Below, piece after piece: positions 1 through 10,889 of a DNA stretch of 64,000 bases. Below the pieces are notes generated by a model. It saw only the letters and a list, made by a program, of their open reading frames with translations, did not search any database and had not been told where the DNA came from. The first letter of the stretch is position 1, and every line of letters begins with the position of its first letter. The DNA comes from Antilocapra americana (taxonomy: Eukaryota; Chordata; Mammalia; Artiodactyla; Antilocapridae). Position numbers and translations under genes: made by a program. The DNA lies in the NCBI GenBank assembly GCA_007570785.1, contig ML660204.1, forward strand, positions 496,001 through 560,000, read 5' to 3'.

Positions 1-29
1 AGCCTCGGCACAGCCTGGGGAGGGGGTGC

Positions 30-135
30 ATTACGAATGAGGAAGCCAAGTTTCAGAGAAGGGTGTGCCCAGCTGGCCTGGGGGAAGCCAGGATTTGGAC
101 CCAGAACTGCCTCGCCAAGCCCCAGCGCTGGCCCT
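30..135 (-). repeat. MIR fragment (weak)
   Basis: Decayed match to the antisense MIR body: a gaggaagc...cagagaagg segment followed by ccaggatttggacccag. Short and divergent. The following bases to about 448 show nothing recognisable. Confidence 0.45.
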
Positions 136-460
136 TCCTGGTCACGGCTCAGCCAGGGGCCAGCAGGCGAGCTTTGTGCAGAAGGCTCCCTTCCTCCCTT
201 GGCCCGCCTTCTTGGCCATAGTCTGGCCTCTTCACCCTTGACAGAAGGCCCTGCAGACCGGTCTCTGCTCCTCAGTTGCCACACCTCGACCTTCATGGGA
301 TTCTAGCTCTACCCTGTATCAGCTGCCTGTGGGCACTGGGCTCACATTCGGCCCCTTTGAAGGAGACGTCAGGGACCCCACCCTTATTCAGTGTGTTTAA
401 GGCCCCAGACAGCCTTTGCCCCATCCCCACCCAACTCAGGGGTTTCTAGGCCCATTTTCT

Positions 461-688
461 TGTTTTAACATCTATTTATTTGGCTGCATTGGGCCTTAGT
501 CACGGCATGTGGGGTGTTCCTTGCATCACGTGGGGTCTTTTGTTGCGGTGCGCGGCCCTAGTGTGTCATGCAGGCTTAGTTGCTCCGCACCATGTGGGAT
601 CTTAGTTTTCCAACCAGGGATTGAACTCGTGTCTCCTGCAGTGCAGGGAGGATTCTTAACCACCGGACCACCAAGGCGGTGTTCCCTC
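461..688 (-). mobile_element. CHR-type tRNA-Glu SINE, antisense
   Basis: Starts with the T-rich tail and ttggctgcattgggcc, and ends with the tRNA-like head in antisense (ttcttaaccaccggaccacc). It is flanked by a perfect 12-bp target-site duplication GGCCCATTTTCT at 449-460 and 689-700. The duplication lies in the MIR sequence that continues on the right. Confidence 0.9.
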
Positions 689-800
689 GGCCCATTTTCT
701 AGATGAAGAAACTGAGGCACAAAGAGGAAAGGTTGTGTCCTAACATGCACGGGCCGTGAGAGCAGTGCTAGGACTCCAGACCTCGTGCTTTTTCCATAAT
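689..800 (-). repeat. MIR, antisense
   Basis: cccattttctagatgaagaaactgaggc followed by a ctaggactccagacc segment is the MIR core read in antisense. The SINE at 461-688 is inserted at its edge. Confidence 0.65.
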
Positions 801-814
801 GTAGCCCTCCTTCC

Positions 815-847
815 AGAAACTCTGGAGACAGAAACTCTGGAGACAGA
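815..847. repeat. 15-bp tandem duplication
   Basis: Two adjacent identical copies of agaaactctggagac (815-829 and 830-844) plus three bases of a third. Confidence 0.85.
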
Positions 848-1020
848 CAGGCTGAATGTGAATCCCAGCCCCTTCATGTCCTAGCAGAGGACTGGGGCCT
901 TGGATAGTCACTTCCTCTCCCTGTGCCTCAGTCTTCCTACCTGTAAATGGGGCTGAGAGGCATATCACCCCTCGAGCTGCTGTGAGGTCCAGGGAGCAGC
1001 CACGCAGAGTGCCTAGGGAG
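848..1020 (+). repeat. MIR, sense
   Basis: Shows the usual MIR order: gtgaatcccagcc, then a tagtcacttcctctccctgtgcctcag core, cctgtaaatggggc, and a degraded 3' part. Confidence 0.75.
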
Positions 1021-1554
1021 TGAGGACGTGCACAGGGGCGGCAGGTTTTGAAACTGCTGAGCTTCCTGTCCAGCCCTCCCTGTGGTGCTTGAAAGGATGG
1101 CAGGGGCCATGTGAATGCTCACCTGTGCTCTTCCTGGGGCATGACCTGGTGACCCAGACTGGATCGGGACTGTGCATGGATGTGTCTGCCAACAGCAGAT
1201 GTTCAGGGAGCCTGTTGTGATGGTGATGAGCAGTGGGTAGTCCCAGACGTGGCCATGAGGCTGGCTCAGGCTGCCCTGGGCAGCCAACGACACCTTTGTC
1301 CCCATTTGTTCCCTTTGTCGCCTCTTGTGCAGATTACGAGTACCTTGCCTGCTCCTGCAAGCTCGACCTTTCCTGGGAGAATTGCTCTGAAGCAGCCGCA
1401 GAGCACGCAGAAGCTGCCTGGCTAATTAGCCGGTGGCTGCTGGGGACAGGCTTGGGACCTGGTGGCTGGAATTGGGACTCCGGGTGCCTGAAGCCACTGC
1501 CAGCTCGGCTGGGAGGCCTGGCAGTATGCTGGGCTCCAGGACATCATGGCCTTT

Positions 1555-1690
1555 CCATCATTGGGTTCAGATCCTGGCTTTGTGGCTTTTTGGCTGGGTG
1601 ACTTGCGAAGGCCCTTTGCCTCTCTGGGTGGCAGTTTCCTCACCTTGGACTTTAGATTGTGTGGGTTGGGAGCCCAGCATTGAAATGGGG
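1555..1690 (+). repeat. MIR, sense (divergent)
   Basis: gggttcagatcctggctttgtgg, ctgggtgacttgcgaagg and tctctgggtggcagtttcc match the MIR body in order. A second weak MIR-like segment lies at about 1830-1945 (ctcagagcctgagcctc ... agaacagagcctgac). The interval 1030-1550 shows no repeat or gene I can name. Confidence 0.6.
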
Positions 1691-2099
1691 TCCATGATCT
1701 GCAGATAGTGTCACTGCTGACATCGCCTTGGGCCTGTGCTGGCCCACGTGGAGAATCCAAGAAGTGTAAGCCCAGTGACAACCCTTGGGGACCATCACAG
1801 GCAGCAGGAGAAGGCCAGCTAGGCCTCAGGCCCTTAGCAAGAGACAAGCTTAATCTCTCAGAGCCTGAGCCTCTTTTGTTCCCCCAAGCAGTGGAATAAT
1901 TGAGACACTGTGTGGTCAGGTGCCTAGAACAGAGCCTGACAAAGATGGAGTTCCTTCCCTGTCCCTCCTGCCTCCCCCTTCTACTCCCCCTCCCACTTTC
2001 TCCCTCTCTCCCTTGCCCTCCCTCCCCAGGCCTCAGGAACAAGCTGGAGGGAGGCAGCTGTAACTCCTGTGGGAAAATCTGGTGGAAGGACTGCCTGTG

Positions 2100-3069
2100 G
2101 CCTGGGGTGGTCAGGAAGAGCCTCTAGAGGAGGGAGGGTCTCAACTGGACTCAGCAGGCAGCACGGTGGGGGTTCAATGTGAGCAGAGGAGTGGAGCACA
2201 AATAGACGGTCTGCTCAGGGGCCACGAGGCTCTCAGGCTAGTGGCCCAGGACAAAGGCTGGCGCTGGATCCTGGGGCAGGTCCAGGTTGGGGGGGGTGCA
2301 GAGATTTGGACGATAGATAGGGTCTGACTGTGTAGCCTTGGATATCAGGCCGGGGGCGTTCTCCCCTCTGGCCCCAGATTCCAGGGAGGAGAGCTTCCAG
2401 GCCCACGGGGCAGAGGGGTGTTGGTGAGCAGAGCTTTGGAGCACAGGAAGAGGTGTCCCTGGCTTGGCCTGGGGAGTGCTGGGCTGGAAAGCCTTTCTGA
2501 AAAGGCCTGCCTTAGGGCCAGGGCTCCTCAGCAAGGAGTTGAGTAGAGAGTGGCCATCCCAGCAGAGGAGACAGCCTCGCAGAGGCACGAAGCACGCTTC
2601 GTAGCCAGGGTGAGTAGGGCTACATCACAGAGCTCTCAACTGTCCAGCAGAGGAGCCTGGATTTTATCTGGGCACTGGGGAGCCATGGAAGGTTGGAGGC
2701 AGGCAGCCTTGGGATCTGATTTTCAAAGTCAAGGTGCAACCCCATTCATCAGGGAGTTTGAGACAGTGGTTGTACAAACTAGAAATCTGATGGGGTAGAA
2801 GTCAGGCTGGCCTCTTACCTTCCTGGGTGTCCAACCTGAGAAAATCCCATCCCTCCAGAAACTTCTGGGAACCTCAGCTTTTGCATGTGTCCAAGTGGCC
2901 TGTGGACTTCCTGCCTCCCTGAGTGCTTGGGTGAGAATGAAATCGACCTTATGTTGTACCTGCAGCCGGGCACCCAAACATTTCAGCAGAAAGTTCCCTG
3001 GAATCTTTCATGGACTATTCGCCATGTGCGAGGTTATTTTATAGAGGTTATGTCATTGCATTCTTGTGC
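2100..3069. other. Intronic sequence, L2-like piece near 2600-2735
   Basis: No gene. Within it, gagcctggattttatctggg ... gggagccatggaaggttgg resembles antisense L2. The remainder is unassigned. Confidence 0.45.
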
Positions 3070-3189
3070 TGTGCTGGGCTCAGTTGCTTAGTCGTGTCTG
3101 ACTCTCTGCAACCCCATGAACTGCAGCCCGCCAGGCTCCTCTGTCCTTGGGGATTCTCCAGGCAAGAATATTGGAGTGGGTTGCGATGC
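3070..3189 (-). mobile_element. Bov-A monomer, antisense
   Basis: gctcagttgcttagtcgtgtctgactct, a caaccccatgaactgcagcc segment, cctctgtccttggggattc and ggagtgggttgcgatgcc are the Bov-A core in antisense. The tRNA-like part is missing. Confidence 0.9.
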
Positions 3190-3340
3190 CATCATCCACT
3201 ACCCTTTTAGGCAGCTCTTCCCCTATCATTGAGGAGGAAACTGAGGCATAGAGAGGAGAAATGATCTGCCTGAGGGGCAGGGCTGGGATTGAGCCCAGGC
3301 TGGTCTGGCCCCGGAGTCCTTGCTCGCAGCTCCTCCACAC
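3190..3340 (-). repeat. MIR, antisense
   Basis: gaggaggaaactgaggcatagagagg and gctgggattgagcccaggc are diagnostic of antisense MIR. Confidence 0.8.
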
Positions 3341-4229
3341 TCCTGTCCCCAAGCAGGGCCCTGGCAGGGGTGTGGCGCCGTCCCCAGCCTGTTCCCCAGG
3401 GCGCAGTCAATCCCCTGTCAGGGCCCACCGGTGCTGGAGCCAATTAGCCGCTGCTGTGCGGGGGGCACCACACCTGTCCCCCTGCCCTGGGCCCCCCAGA
3501 GGCCCAGCCCTGCCTGGATCTTTCAGGCACCACCCTCAGCTCTAGAAGCCGATGCTTCCAGCATTGCACCATTTAGAAGGACAGAGGCTCATTTTTGTCA
3601 GAGAAGCTGGGAGAAATCAAGCCAGTGAGAGAAGTGCCCCAGCATCAGGATATTTCCACGCCTTGTCTGGGCTGCCGCAGAGCTTGGTTCCCCCGCCTCC
3701 CACCGGCCTGTACCCCCACCCACAGGCTCCCCTGTCTCTCCAGCATCTGCCTCCCTCTCCCCAACCTGGGGCTGTTCCCCAGTGCCCCCCCCCCCCGCCC
3801 GCTCCCTGGGTCCCCTGTGACAGGGGCTGCTGGCGGCATCGGCTGCAGCTTCTCACCTGCGTGCCGGGTCTGGCTCCAGCGGGAAAGGAGGAGGAGGAAA
3901 AAAAGGTCCTTGAGATGGTGACAAAGGTCTGAGTGTGGGCCGCCAGAGCAGCCTGTTTCCAGGCAACTGCTCTACCCCGGGCTCCCCGCGGCGGCGGGCA
4001 CATCCGTCAAGCCGCCGCTCGGCTCAGTGAGGGAGCTGGGGCGGCCCCCGCAGCCTGGGCACACGGCCACGGCCCCCAAGCTCCAGCCCTGCTGGGGACA
4101 TGAGGCCCCTCCAGCAGGGGCTGCAGGGGAAAGTACAGTGTTGTCATGGCTACTGCTGGCCGAGCACCTACTGGGTGCCCAGCTGCAGGCTTGGTGCACA
4201 CAGGGCAGAGCTCCTACTCATTAGTCAGT
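3341..4229. other. GC-rich intronic stretch
   Basis: No gene recognised. Contains a run of 12 C at 3785-3796 and a short CpG-rich patch at about 3975-4080 (ccccgcggcggcggg). The frames open here are biased by GC content and have no recognisable product. Confidence 0.5.
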
Positions 4230-4275
4230 CCATCCCATCATCTGTCCACCCATCCTTCTATCCATCCACTCTGTA
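4230..4275. repeat. Degenerate (CCAT)n simple repeat
   Basis: Interrupted run of ccat/ccac tetranucleotides (catcccatcatctgtcc, then cccatccttctatccatcc). Confidence 0.6.
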
Positions 4276-4284
4276 TAGAACGCT

Positions 4285-4510
4285 GGTGTATTGTGCAGGC
4301 TCTGGTTGGCTGGGTTGAAATCCTCCTTGCTGTTTGATCTTGGTCATGTTATTCTATTTTGCCAGGCCTCAGTTTTTTCATCTGTAAAATGGTCACAATA
4401 ATAGTTCTTACTTCATAGCATCACTCTGAGGATTAAATGACTTAACACAGGCAGTGCCTAAGCACAGAGCCTGGCACATATTAAATGCTCAATAAAGACT
4501 AGTTGTTGTT
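4285..4510 (+). repeat. MIR, sense, nearly full length
   Basis: ctgggttgaaatcctcc, cctcagttttttcatctgtaaaatgg, gaggattaaatgacttaac and gagcctggcacatattaaatgctcaataaa follow the MIR order through to its 3' end. Confidence 0.92.
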
Positions 4511-4579
4511 TCTATTTTTATTAGTGATTAATTATGGGTAAAGAGACCATCAGGGGAGTGGGAAGCATGTGGCCCACAG

Positions 4580-4760
4580 CAGTCAGATAGATCTGGGTAG
4601 ATAGGGTTCGTGTTTGTTCCGCTTTCAACGGTACGACCTTAGGCGAGTCATTTTGCCTCTTGGAACTCTAGGTTCCTCTTGGCTGCACTGGAGAGATAAT
4701 TAATAGCTGTCTCCATACCTGTTCTCTTCCGGGCAAGTTCGAAGCACTCTCTCTTGTTGG
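4580..4760 (+). repeat. MIR, sense
   Basis: Second MIR 70 bp after the previous one: tctgggtagatagggttcg, a cgaccttaggcgagtcattttgcctc segment and gagataattaatagctg. Confidence 0.72.
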
Positions 4761-4860
4761 GAGGATCAGTGATGCGTGTGCCCAGGGCCCCACCCTGACA
4801 GCACTCAGTACGGAGAGTGGTCATTATTCAACAGACCTGGATAGGCGCCTGCTGGGTGCC

Positions 4861-5400
4861 AGTGTGGGGGCAGGGAGAGGAGTCAGACCTGCCCGGCCGT
4901 GCCCTCGCCATCCCCCCACCCACCTGATTTCTGGGCTGCTCGGCCCTGCGGGACAGCCCTGCTTCCCGCCCGACATTCTAATTGCTCCAGCTTCTGTCCG
5001 TGGGTTTGCTCAGCCCTGTTCCTCATCCTTCCTTCCACCTCCCTTTTTGAAAACAACTTCTGCCAGTGCCCCCAGCCCCAGCCCTGGAGGGAGAGGAGGA
5101 GGAGGCAGCCCAAGTGCCAGGGGAGCGGGCACGCTGCCGGCCTTTGTCTGGGCTGCCCGGCGGCCGAGGCTCCATCCCCTGGGGCAGGCCACGTTGCCCG
5201 CCTGCTGGCGGCTCAGGGAAGGCTGCGTGGGCGGCGGGGCCTGGGCAGGCCTGGGCTGGCTGCGGCCCCCTGGGATGGCCTGGCCCATTCAGGCGGGAGG
5301 GAGACCTATGCTTGGGAGGAGAGTGGTATCAGGCTGGTGCTCCCCATGGCAGCCGGGTGGGGGTGACTATGTCCTTTGGGAACCCATTGCAGACAGGTCT
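4861..5400. other. GC-rich intronic stretch
   Basis: Mild CpG enrichment at about 5110-5270 (gcccggcggccgaggc). It holds long open frames on both strands (up to 210 codons) with no recognisable protein, as expected for GC-rich DNA. No exon called. Confidence 0.5.
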
Positions 5401-5454
5401 CAGCACCTCCTATGGATCAGGAACAGTGGTGGTGGCAGCTGGCCCCTCAGCACA

Positions 5455-5625
5455 AGGCCACACAGGCTGAGTTCAAATCCCTGTTTTGCTGTTTGACAGC
5501 TGGGTGGCCCAGGCAAACCCCCACACCTGTCTAGGCCTCCATTAACCAGTCTGCAAAATAAACTTGACAGTAGTCTTACCTCAAGCTCTTAGCTTGGTTG
5601 AGAAAAGCACCCAGTGATGGTTACT
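5455..5625 (+). repeat. MIR, sense
   Basis: ctgagttcaaatccctgttttgctg, tctaggcctccattaaccagtctgc and an ataaacttgacagtagtc segment match MIR. Confidence 0.8.
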
Positions 5626-5736
5626 GCACTGGTGTTGACTGCACTTGCGAGAAGTCGGGGCTGAACATTTGCCGAACTAATTGTGTGTTAGATCCACCTG
5701 AGAGATGATCCCTTTCAAGAAATAGCTCAGTTTTTC

Positions 5737-5921
5737 AATTCAGTTGCTCAGTTGTGTCTGACTCCTTGCGACCCCACAGACTGCAGCTCGCCAGGCTTCC
5801 CTGTCCATCACCAACTCCCGGAGCTTGCTCAAACTCATGTCCATCGAGTCAGTGATGTCTGTCGTTCCCTTCTCCTCCTGCCATCAATCTTTCCCAGCAT
5901 CAGGATCTTTTTCAATGAGTC
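5737..5921 (-). mobile_element. BovB LINE 3' fragment, antisense
   Basis: cagttgctcagttgtgtctg, gccaggcttccctgtccatc, gctcaaactcatgtccatcg and atcaatctttcccagcatc are the complement of the end of the BovB (RTE-type) reverse-transcriptase frame. It runs straight into a mariner-like end. Confidence 0.88.
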
Positions 5922-5972
5922 AGGTTTTGTAATATGGCGAAACCTGAACCAACTTTTTGGCTAACCCAGTAT
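5922..5972. mobile_element. Ruminant mariner end remnant
   Basis: aaacctgaacc followed by aactttttggctaaccca resembles the terminal inverted repeat of the ruminant Tc1/mariner family, read outward. Only about 50 bp remain. Confidence 0.65.
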
Positions 5973-6148
5973 TTACTGAGCACCTACGCTGTGCCAAAAT
6001 CTGGGCTGGGCATTGGGGATACCCAGATGAAAGACCTAGGAGAAGAGGGTGTTGAGGAGATAAGCATAAGGAAAGGAGGGAAAATTATATTTGAGGTCCT
6101 ACTGTGAGCCGGGCTCTTTGCTGAACACTAGCATTCCAGAGTCCAGAT

Positions 6149-6331
6149 AAAGAATCTGCCTGCAATGCAGGAAAACCTTTGATCCCCAGGTCGGGAAAGT
6201 CCTCTGGAGAAGGGAATGGCAACCCACTCCAATATTCTTGCCTGGAGAATTCCATGGACAGAGGAGCCTAGTGGGCTACAGTCTGTGGGATCGCAGAGTC
6301 GGACACAATTGAGCAACTAATACTTTCACTT
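6149..6331 (+). mobile_element. Bov-tA SINE, sense
   Basis: tRNA-like head (gataaagaatctgcctgcaatgcagg) followed by the BovA body (gagaagggaatggcaacc, cactccaatattcttgcc) and ttgagcaactaatactttc. Flanked by approximate repeats agagtccaga and ggagtccaga. Confidence 0.92.
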
Positions 6332-6429
6332 TCTGGAGTCCAGAGAGGAGCAGAAGGGCCCCTGCCCTTGTGACAGGAAAGGGCACAAAAATCTGGAAAC
6401 TGATTATTATGATACAGGATAATCAGTGC

Positions 6430-7300
6430 TGTGATGTGAGGTGCCCTGGGGGCTGCCAACCCAGGCATGGGAGTCAGGGAGGGCTTCCTGGAGGAGGTGA
6501 CCTAGACTCTTGGCCTTACGATTCACCTTATCAAGTCCCCTCAGTAACAGTTCTATCATGTTGTGGTCTAGGCTCGGTTTAAACATGTCCAGGGGTGAGG
6601 GATTCACTACCCGGGGAGGAATATACTTTTTCTATTTGCAGTCAGCTGGCCTTCCCTTGGACCCACTCATGGCTCTCCTGCCGCTCCCTCTCCAGTCTAG
6701 GCTGCAGCAGCTTCTGCGTCAGTCTCCAGCTCCCCCTCTCGCCCCTCCAGTCCAATCTCCACCCAGAGCTCCAGCCAGAGCAATCTTCTGAGACATAAAT
6801 CAGACAACATCAGCTTCTGGCCTAAAACCCTTCAGTGGCTCCCCAGGGGCTCTTAGGACAAAGACCAGACTCCATACCGCAGCCTGAAAGGCCCAGCCGG
6901 ACCAGCGCAGCTGACCCTCTGGCTTCCCCAGGCAGTGGACAGGGCCACGTCCAGGCCAGAGCCTCCACCTGCCCGTGCAGCCTCTTGAGGGTTCAGGGGT
7001 GAAATGAATGCAAATGGAGCCTCCTGATTGCGGCTGTCAGGTGCAGGCCAGTGGGTAGTGATGTTATCCAGCCTGGCAGTGTCAGCTTGGCACATAGTCC
7101 CTTTCCAGCTCCATGCCTCAGTTTCCCCATGAGCAAAACACAGGGACTGTCTGGGTGGTGCCTGGAGAATCTCATTCAGAGTACAGGGCCCTTGGAGCCC
7201 TCACGAGCTCGCCTCCACCCCTCACCCAGTGGCTCCCATGATGGACTATTTCCTGCCCTCTCCAGATCTAATCCAAAGAGAAGACTAGCAAGTCAGGACT
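6430..7300 (+). repeat. L2-derived block
   Basis: The clearest part is about 6770-6920: cagacaacatcagcttc, aaacccttcagtggctcccc and ggacaaagaccagactcc are hallmarks of the L2 3' half in sense. A short segment near 6465-6500 (gggagggcttcctggagg) is antisense L2. 7090-7180 resembles MIR. Confidence 0.62.
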
Positions 7301-7398
7301 AGGTTAGGATGTGGACTTCAACAGCTCTCTTGACCCTGAGGAGACCATGAGGCCCATCAGGTGAAATGACCTGCATTTAGCTCCCCCTGTAGTGGTCA

Positions 7399-7625
7399 TG
7401 GGCCTCCCAGGTGGCTCAGTGGGTAAAGAACCCGCCTGTCAATGCAGGAGACATAAGAGACACGGGTTCCATCCCTGGGTCAGGAAGATCCCCTGGAGGA
7501 GGGCGTGGCAACCCACTCCAGTATTCTTGTCTGGAGAATCCCATGGACAGAGGAGCCTGGCGGGCTACAGTCCCTAGTGTTTTCACAAGGAGTCAGAGGT
7601 GACTGAAGCGATGTAGCACGCACGT
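7399..7625 (+). mobile_element. Bov-tA SINE, sense
   Basis: gcctcccaggtggctcagtgg head, cgggttccatccctggg B-box region, gggcgtggcaacccactcc body and gactgaagcgatgtagcacg tail. Confidence 0.94.
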
Positions 7626-7774
7626 AGTAGCCAGACCTCTCTGGCCAGGGTCAGTTATCTGCCGTCATGGCAGAAAGGTCAGGCTAGCTTGGGAAGCTGG
7701 GAGTTTTACTCTTTCCATCCAGAATCCTATGTTCTGTTATTATTACTTTAATTTTGTGTAAAGACACAGTGCAG

Positions 7775-7905
7775 GGACTTCTGGGGTGGTCTAGTGGGTT
7801 AAGACCTCGCCTTCCAATGCTTGGGGTGCAGGTTCGATCCCTGCCTGGGGAGCTAAGATCCCATATGCCTCATAGCCCAAAAAATAAAACAAAAAATAAT
7901 AAAGC
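7775..7905 (+). mobile_element. CHR-type tRNA-Glu SINE, sense
   Basis: gggacttctggggtgg, gcaggttcgatccctgcctgg (tRNA B-box-like) and agctaagatcccatatgcc, ending in an A-rich tail. Confidence 0.88.
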
Positions 7906-7954
7906 AGAAATAATAACAATATTGTAACAAATTTAACAAAAGACTTAAAAAATA

Positions 7955-8080
7955 GGTGGGAGGGGGGTTCTGGAAGGGGAACACATGTATACCCATGGCA
8001 GATTCATGTCAATGTAGGGCAAAACCAACACGATAATGTAAAGAAAATTAAAATAAATTAATTAATTTTTTAAAAAAAGA
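7955..8080 (+). mobile_element. Ruminant L1 3' end, 5'-truncated
   Basis: gggggttctggaaggggaac, acacatgtatacccatggc and a caaaaccaacacgataatg segment match the 3' end of the longer L1 at 43888-44970. It ends in an A/T-rich tail. Confidence 0.88.
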
Positions 8081-8132
8081 CTTAAAAAATAAATACACAG
8101 TGCATTTGCATGATTCGAATTTTGAAAGTTTT

Positions 8133-8458
8133 TTTTTTTTAATTTTATTTCTTTATTTTTGGCTGCGCTGGGTCCTCATTGCTTTGAGGGCTTTTCTCTA
8201 GTTGTGACAAGTGGGGACTACTCTCTAGTTGCTGTACGAGGACTTCTCATTGCAGTGGCTTCTCTTGTTTCAGAGCATGGGCTCTAGGGCACACAGACTT
8301 GAGTAGTTGTGACTCCTGGGTTCTAGAGCGCAGACTCATTTGTGGCGCACGGGATTAGCTGCTCCTAGGCATGTGGGATCTTCCCAGACCAGGGATCGAA
8401 CCCATGTCTCCTGCATTGGCAGGCAGACTCTTGACCATTGAGCTATCAGGGAAGCCCT
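8133..8458 (-). mobile_element. CHR-type SINE, antisense, near full length
   Basis: ttggctgcgctgggtcctc, gacttctcattgcagtgg, gggatcttcccagaccagg and ttgaccattgagctatcagg. Flanked by matching tttgaaagttt duplications on both sides. Confidence 0.93.
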
Positions 8459-8730
8459 GAAATTTGAAAGTTTAAAACCATGTGGTAAATATCCTTCATT
8501 CTTTCCTCCTGCTGCTCATCCCCTCTGCCCATCACCCCCCCTTAGAAGGCACCACTTCGACCATCGTCTTGTCTGTCCTTCTAGGAATACCTGATGTACA
8601 GAACCTGTTTTCAGACCTCGAAGGAGCTGGTTAGTGTGAGTGTTTGCTCCCTGACCACTAAGGGATTAAGGGATTGCCAGAGGCTGTAGAGCTTGGTAGG
8701 AGGTAGAGTCTCCAGCAGTCTCCCCCTGCC

Positions 8731-8794
8731 CAAGCACTGGGCCTGCCCAAGCACTGGGCCTGCGCAAGCACTGGGCCTGTCCAAGCACTGGGCA
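8731..8794. repeat. 17-bp minisatellite, about 3.8 copies
   Basis: Unit caagcactgggcctgcc starts at 8731, 8748, 8765 and 8782 with one or two substitutions at the unit end. The last copy is cut after 13 bases. Confidence 0.92.
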
Positions 8795-9272
8795 GATTCA
8801 GGAACCTGGCTGTGTTGTTCCTGACTCCCCTGCAGAGAGGATCCTGCATTCAGAGTGTGACTCTGTACCCACAGTAAGTAGAGACCAAGGAAATGTTGAG
8901 AGCATCCTAACTACCCTGTGCACTTTCAGCACCATCCACAGTGCAAATGATGGGGGGAGAGGGTGCCGTGACTCAGTAGACAGGACCCCAGTGCAGTATA
9001 GCAGCAAGGGGGCCCCTCCATGGGGGCGGGATGGGGAGGGTGGACCCTGATTTGTGGAATGGGCTGAGCAGACGGACCTGCTTTATGTTGTAGACGACTC
9101 TGTGTTGATGGCTTCATCCCCTTAACATGAACATTAATGAGTAGACGTTAACCTTGTTTCATTGAACCTGCACCATATCCCCCACGAGGTGGACTCCATT
9201 ACAGTGGAGGGAACAATCTTAGTCACTTGTCTAAGGTTGCATGGTGATTTGACTTGAACTCAGGTCTGTCTG

Positions 9273-9495
9273 GGGCCTTCCCTGGTGGTTCAGCAGTAAA
9301 GAATCTGCCTGCAATGAAAGAAGTGGCCAGAGATGCAGGTTCGATCCCTGGGTTGGGAAGATTCCCTGGAGGAGGGCATGGCAACCCACTCCAGTATTGC
9401 CTGGACAATCCCATGGACAGAGTAGCCTGGCGGGCTATAGTCCACAGGGTCGCAAAGAGTCGGGCATGACTGAGTGACTGAGCACAGATACACAG
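9273..9495 (+). mobile_element. Bov-tA SINE, sense, with perfect TSD
   Basis: gccttccctggtggttcagc head and BovA body. An 11-bp perfect duplication AGGTCTGTCTG lies at 9262-9272 and 9496-9506. Confidence 0.95.
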
Positions 9496-9589
9496 AGGTC
9501 TGTCTGATTCCTGAGGTTCCCCACCCCGCAGTGCTCCATCAGTATCACATAACCTAGTCCCTGCAGCCCACATGCAAGGGCAGGTTGGT

Positions 9590-9910
9590 TGAATGGTTGG
9601 CAGCTTGGGCTCCGGGACTTCCAGCTCTGGCTCCACTGTTTCCCCGCCGTGTGACCTTGGGCAGGTCACACCCTCTCTGTGCCCCATGACCTCTGCTGCA
9701 CCTGAGGTCAGAAAAGTAACACATCCTCAGGGCTGATGGCATTATATGGGCAGATGCCATAGCCGACGCCCCAAGGGATGGGATTGGGTCCGGAGCTGAG
9801 GTTCACGGATGCACCAGCCTCTGCTTGGCTGTGTGACTTTGGGCCACTTCCTTGCCCTTTCTGAGCCTCCACTCCGTGTCTCTGGGCTCCCTCATCTCTA
9901 GGATGAGCTC
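9590..9910 (+). repeat. Two MIR copies, sense
   Basis: First at about 9590-9700 (gtgtgaccttgggcaggtcac), second at about 9800-9910 (ctgtgtgactttgggcc ... ctcatctctaggatgagc). Confidence 0.72.
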
Positions 9911-10259
9911 TTTGGGAGGGAGCCTTTTGGATGTAGCCCCAGGAGTCAACAGGATTTGGGTGGAGCTGGAACTGGGAAGCAGGGAGAACAGGATTCAGGG
10001 AGGCAGGGCACAGGTAGCCAAGGGCGTGGCCCTTTTTTCTTTTGTTGACTCCAGGAATGAATTTTACATTTTTTAGCGAGGATCTGATTCAAAGTTGCTG
10101 GGCAAAACTGAGCTTAACCGATCTAAAGCCTACTCACACACCTCCCACCGCCCCCGCAATGAAATATTTGCTTCAGGAGAGGAATGAAGTTTAAGAGTTC
10201 CAGAAACATTAAATTTGCTATTTTGTGGTCAGGGACAGAGGTACAAAGGGAGACAAGAC

Positions 10260-10440
10260 CAAGTCCTTTACTCCATGGCTTCATGTTGTGCCTGTTTATG
10301 GAGCACCTACTGTGTGCAGGCCCTGTGTTAGGCCTTGGTGGAGACCATGGCAGACCCCTCTGTACCCTCACAACGCTCACTATCTGCCCGGGGTAATAGC
10401 TATTAACCAAACGGACACAAAAACAGAATATCGTCATTGT
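10260..10440 (-). repeat. L2 3' fragment, antisense
   Basis: gagcacctactgtgtgcaggccc and ccctgtgttaggccttgg are typical of the L2 3' end read in antisense. The bases 9911-10259 show nothing I can name. Confidence 0.6.
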
Positions 10441-10521
10441 GAGAGGCCCCGTGAAGGAAGGGGGCTCCCAAGGTGGTGCCCTGGGGATGGGGGTCCGGAG
10501 AGCGTCTCTGAGGCAGTCTAT

Positions 10522-10868
10522 TCACTTGCTGGGGCCACCAAAACCAAGTACCACAGCCTGGGGGTCTTACGCAGTAGAAATCAATTTTCTCACAATTTTG
10601 GAGGCTTTAAGTCCAAGATCAAGGTGGCGGGGCTTTGGTTTCTTCTGAGGCCGCTTCCTTGGCTTGCAGATGGCCGTCTTCTCCCTGTGTCTTCACATGG
10701 TCTCTCCTCTGTGTGTCTCCCTGTCCTAATTTCCTCTTCTTCTAAGGACACCAGTTGTATTGGATTAGGGCCCACCCCAATGACCTCATTCGACTTAATT
10801 ACTTCTTTTAAGACCCTGTCTCCCCATACAGTCACAATCTGGGGTGCAGAAGTTAAGACTTCAACACA
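10522..10868 (-). mobile_element. MaLR LTR of MLT1 type, antisense
   Basis: ctggggccaccaaaacc, ttttggaggctttaagtcc, cttggcttgcagatgg, cttcacatggtctctcc, ggattagggcccaccccaatg and tccccatacagtcacaatctgg occur in the order of an antisense MLT1 LTR. Solo, with no internal region next to it. Confidence 0.85.
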
Positions 10869-10889
10869 GGAAACTGCAGTGAGAGGAGT

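Noticed and set aside
9273..9495. Functional tRNA gene at SINE heads
   Set aside because: The tRNA-like B-box regions here and elsewhere belong to Bov-tA and CHR SINEs; the heads do not form a complete tRNA.
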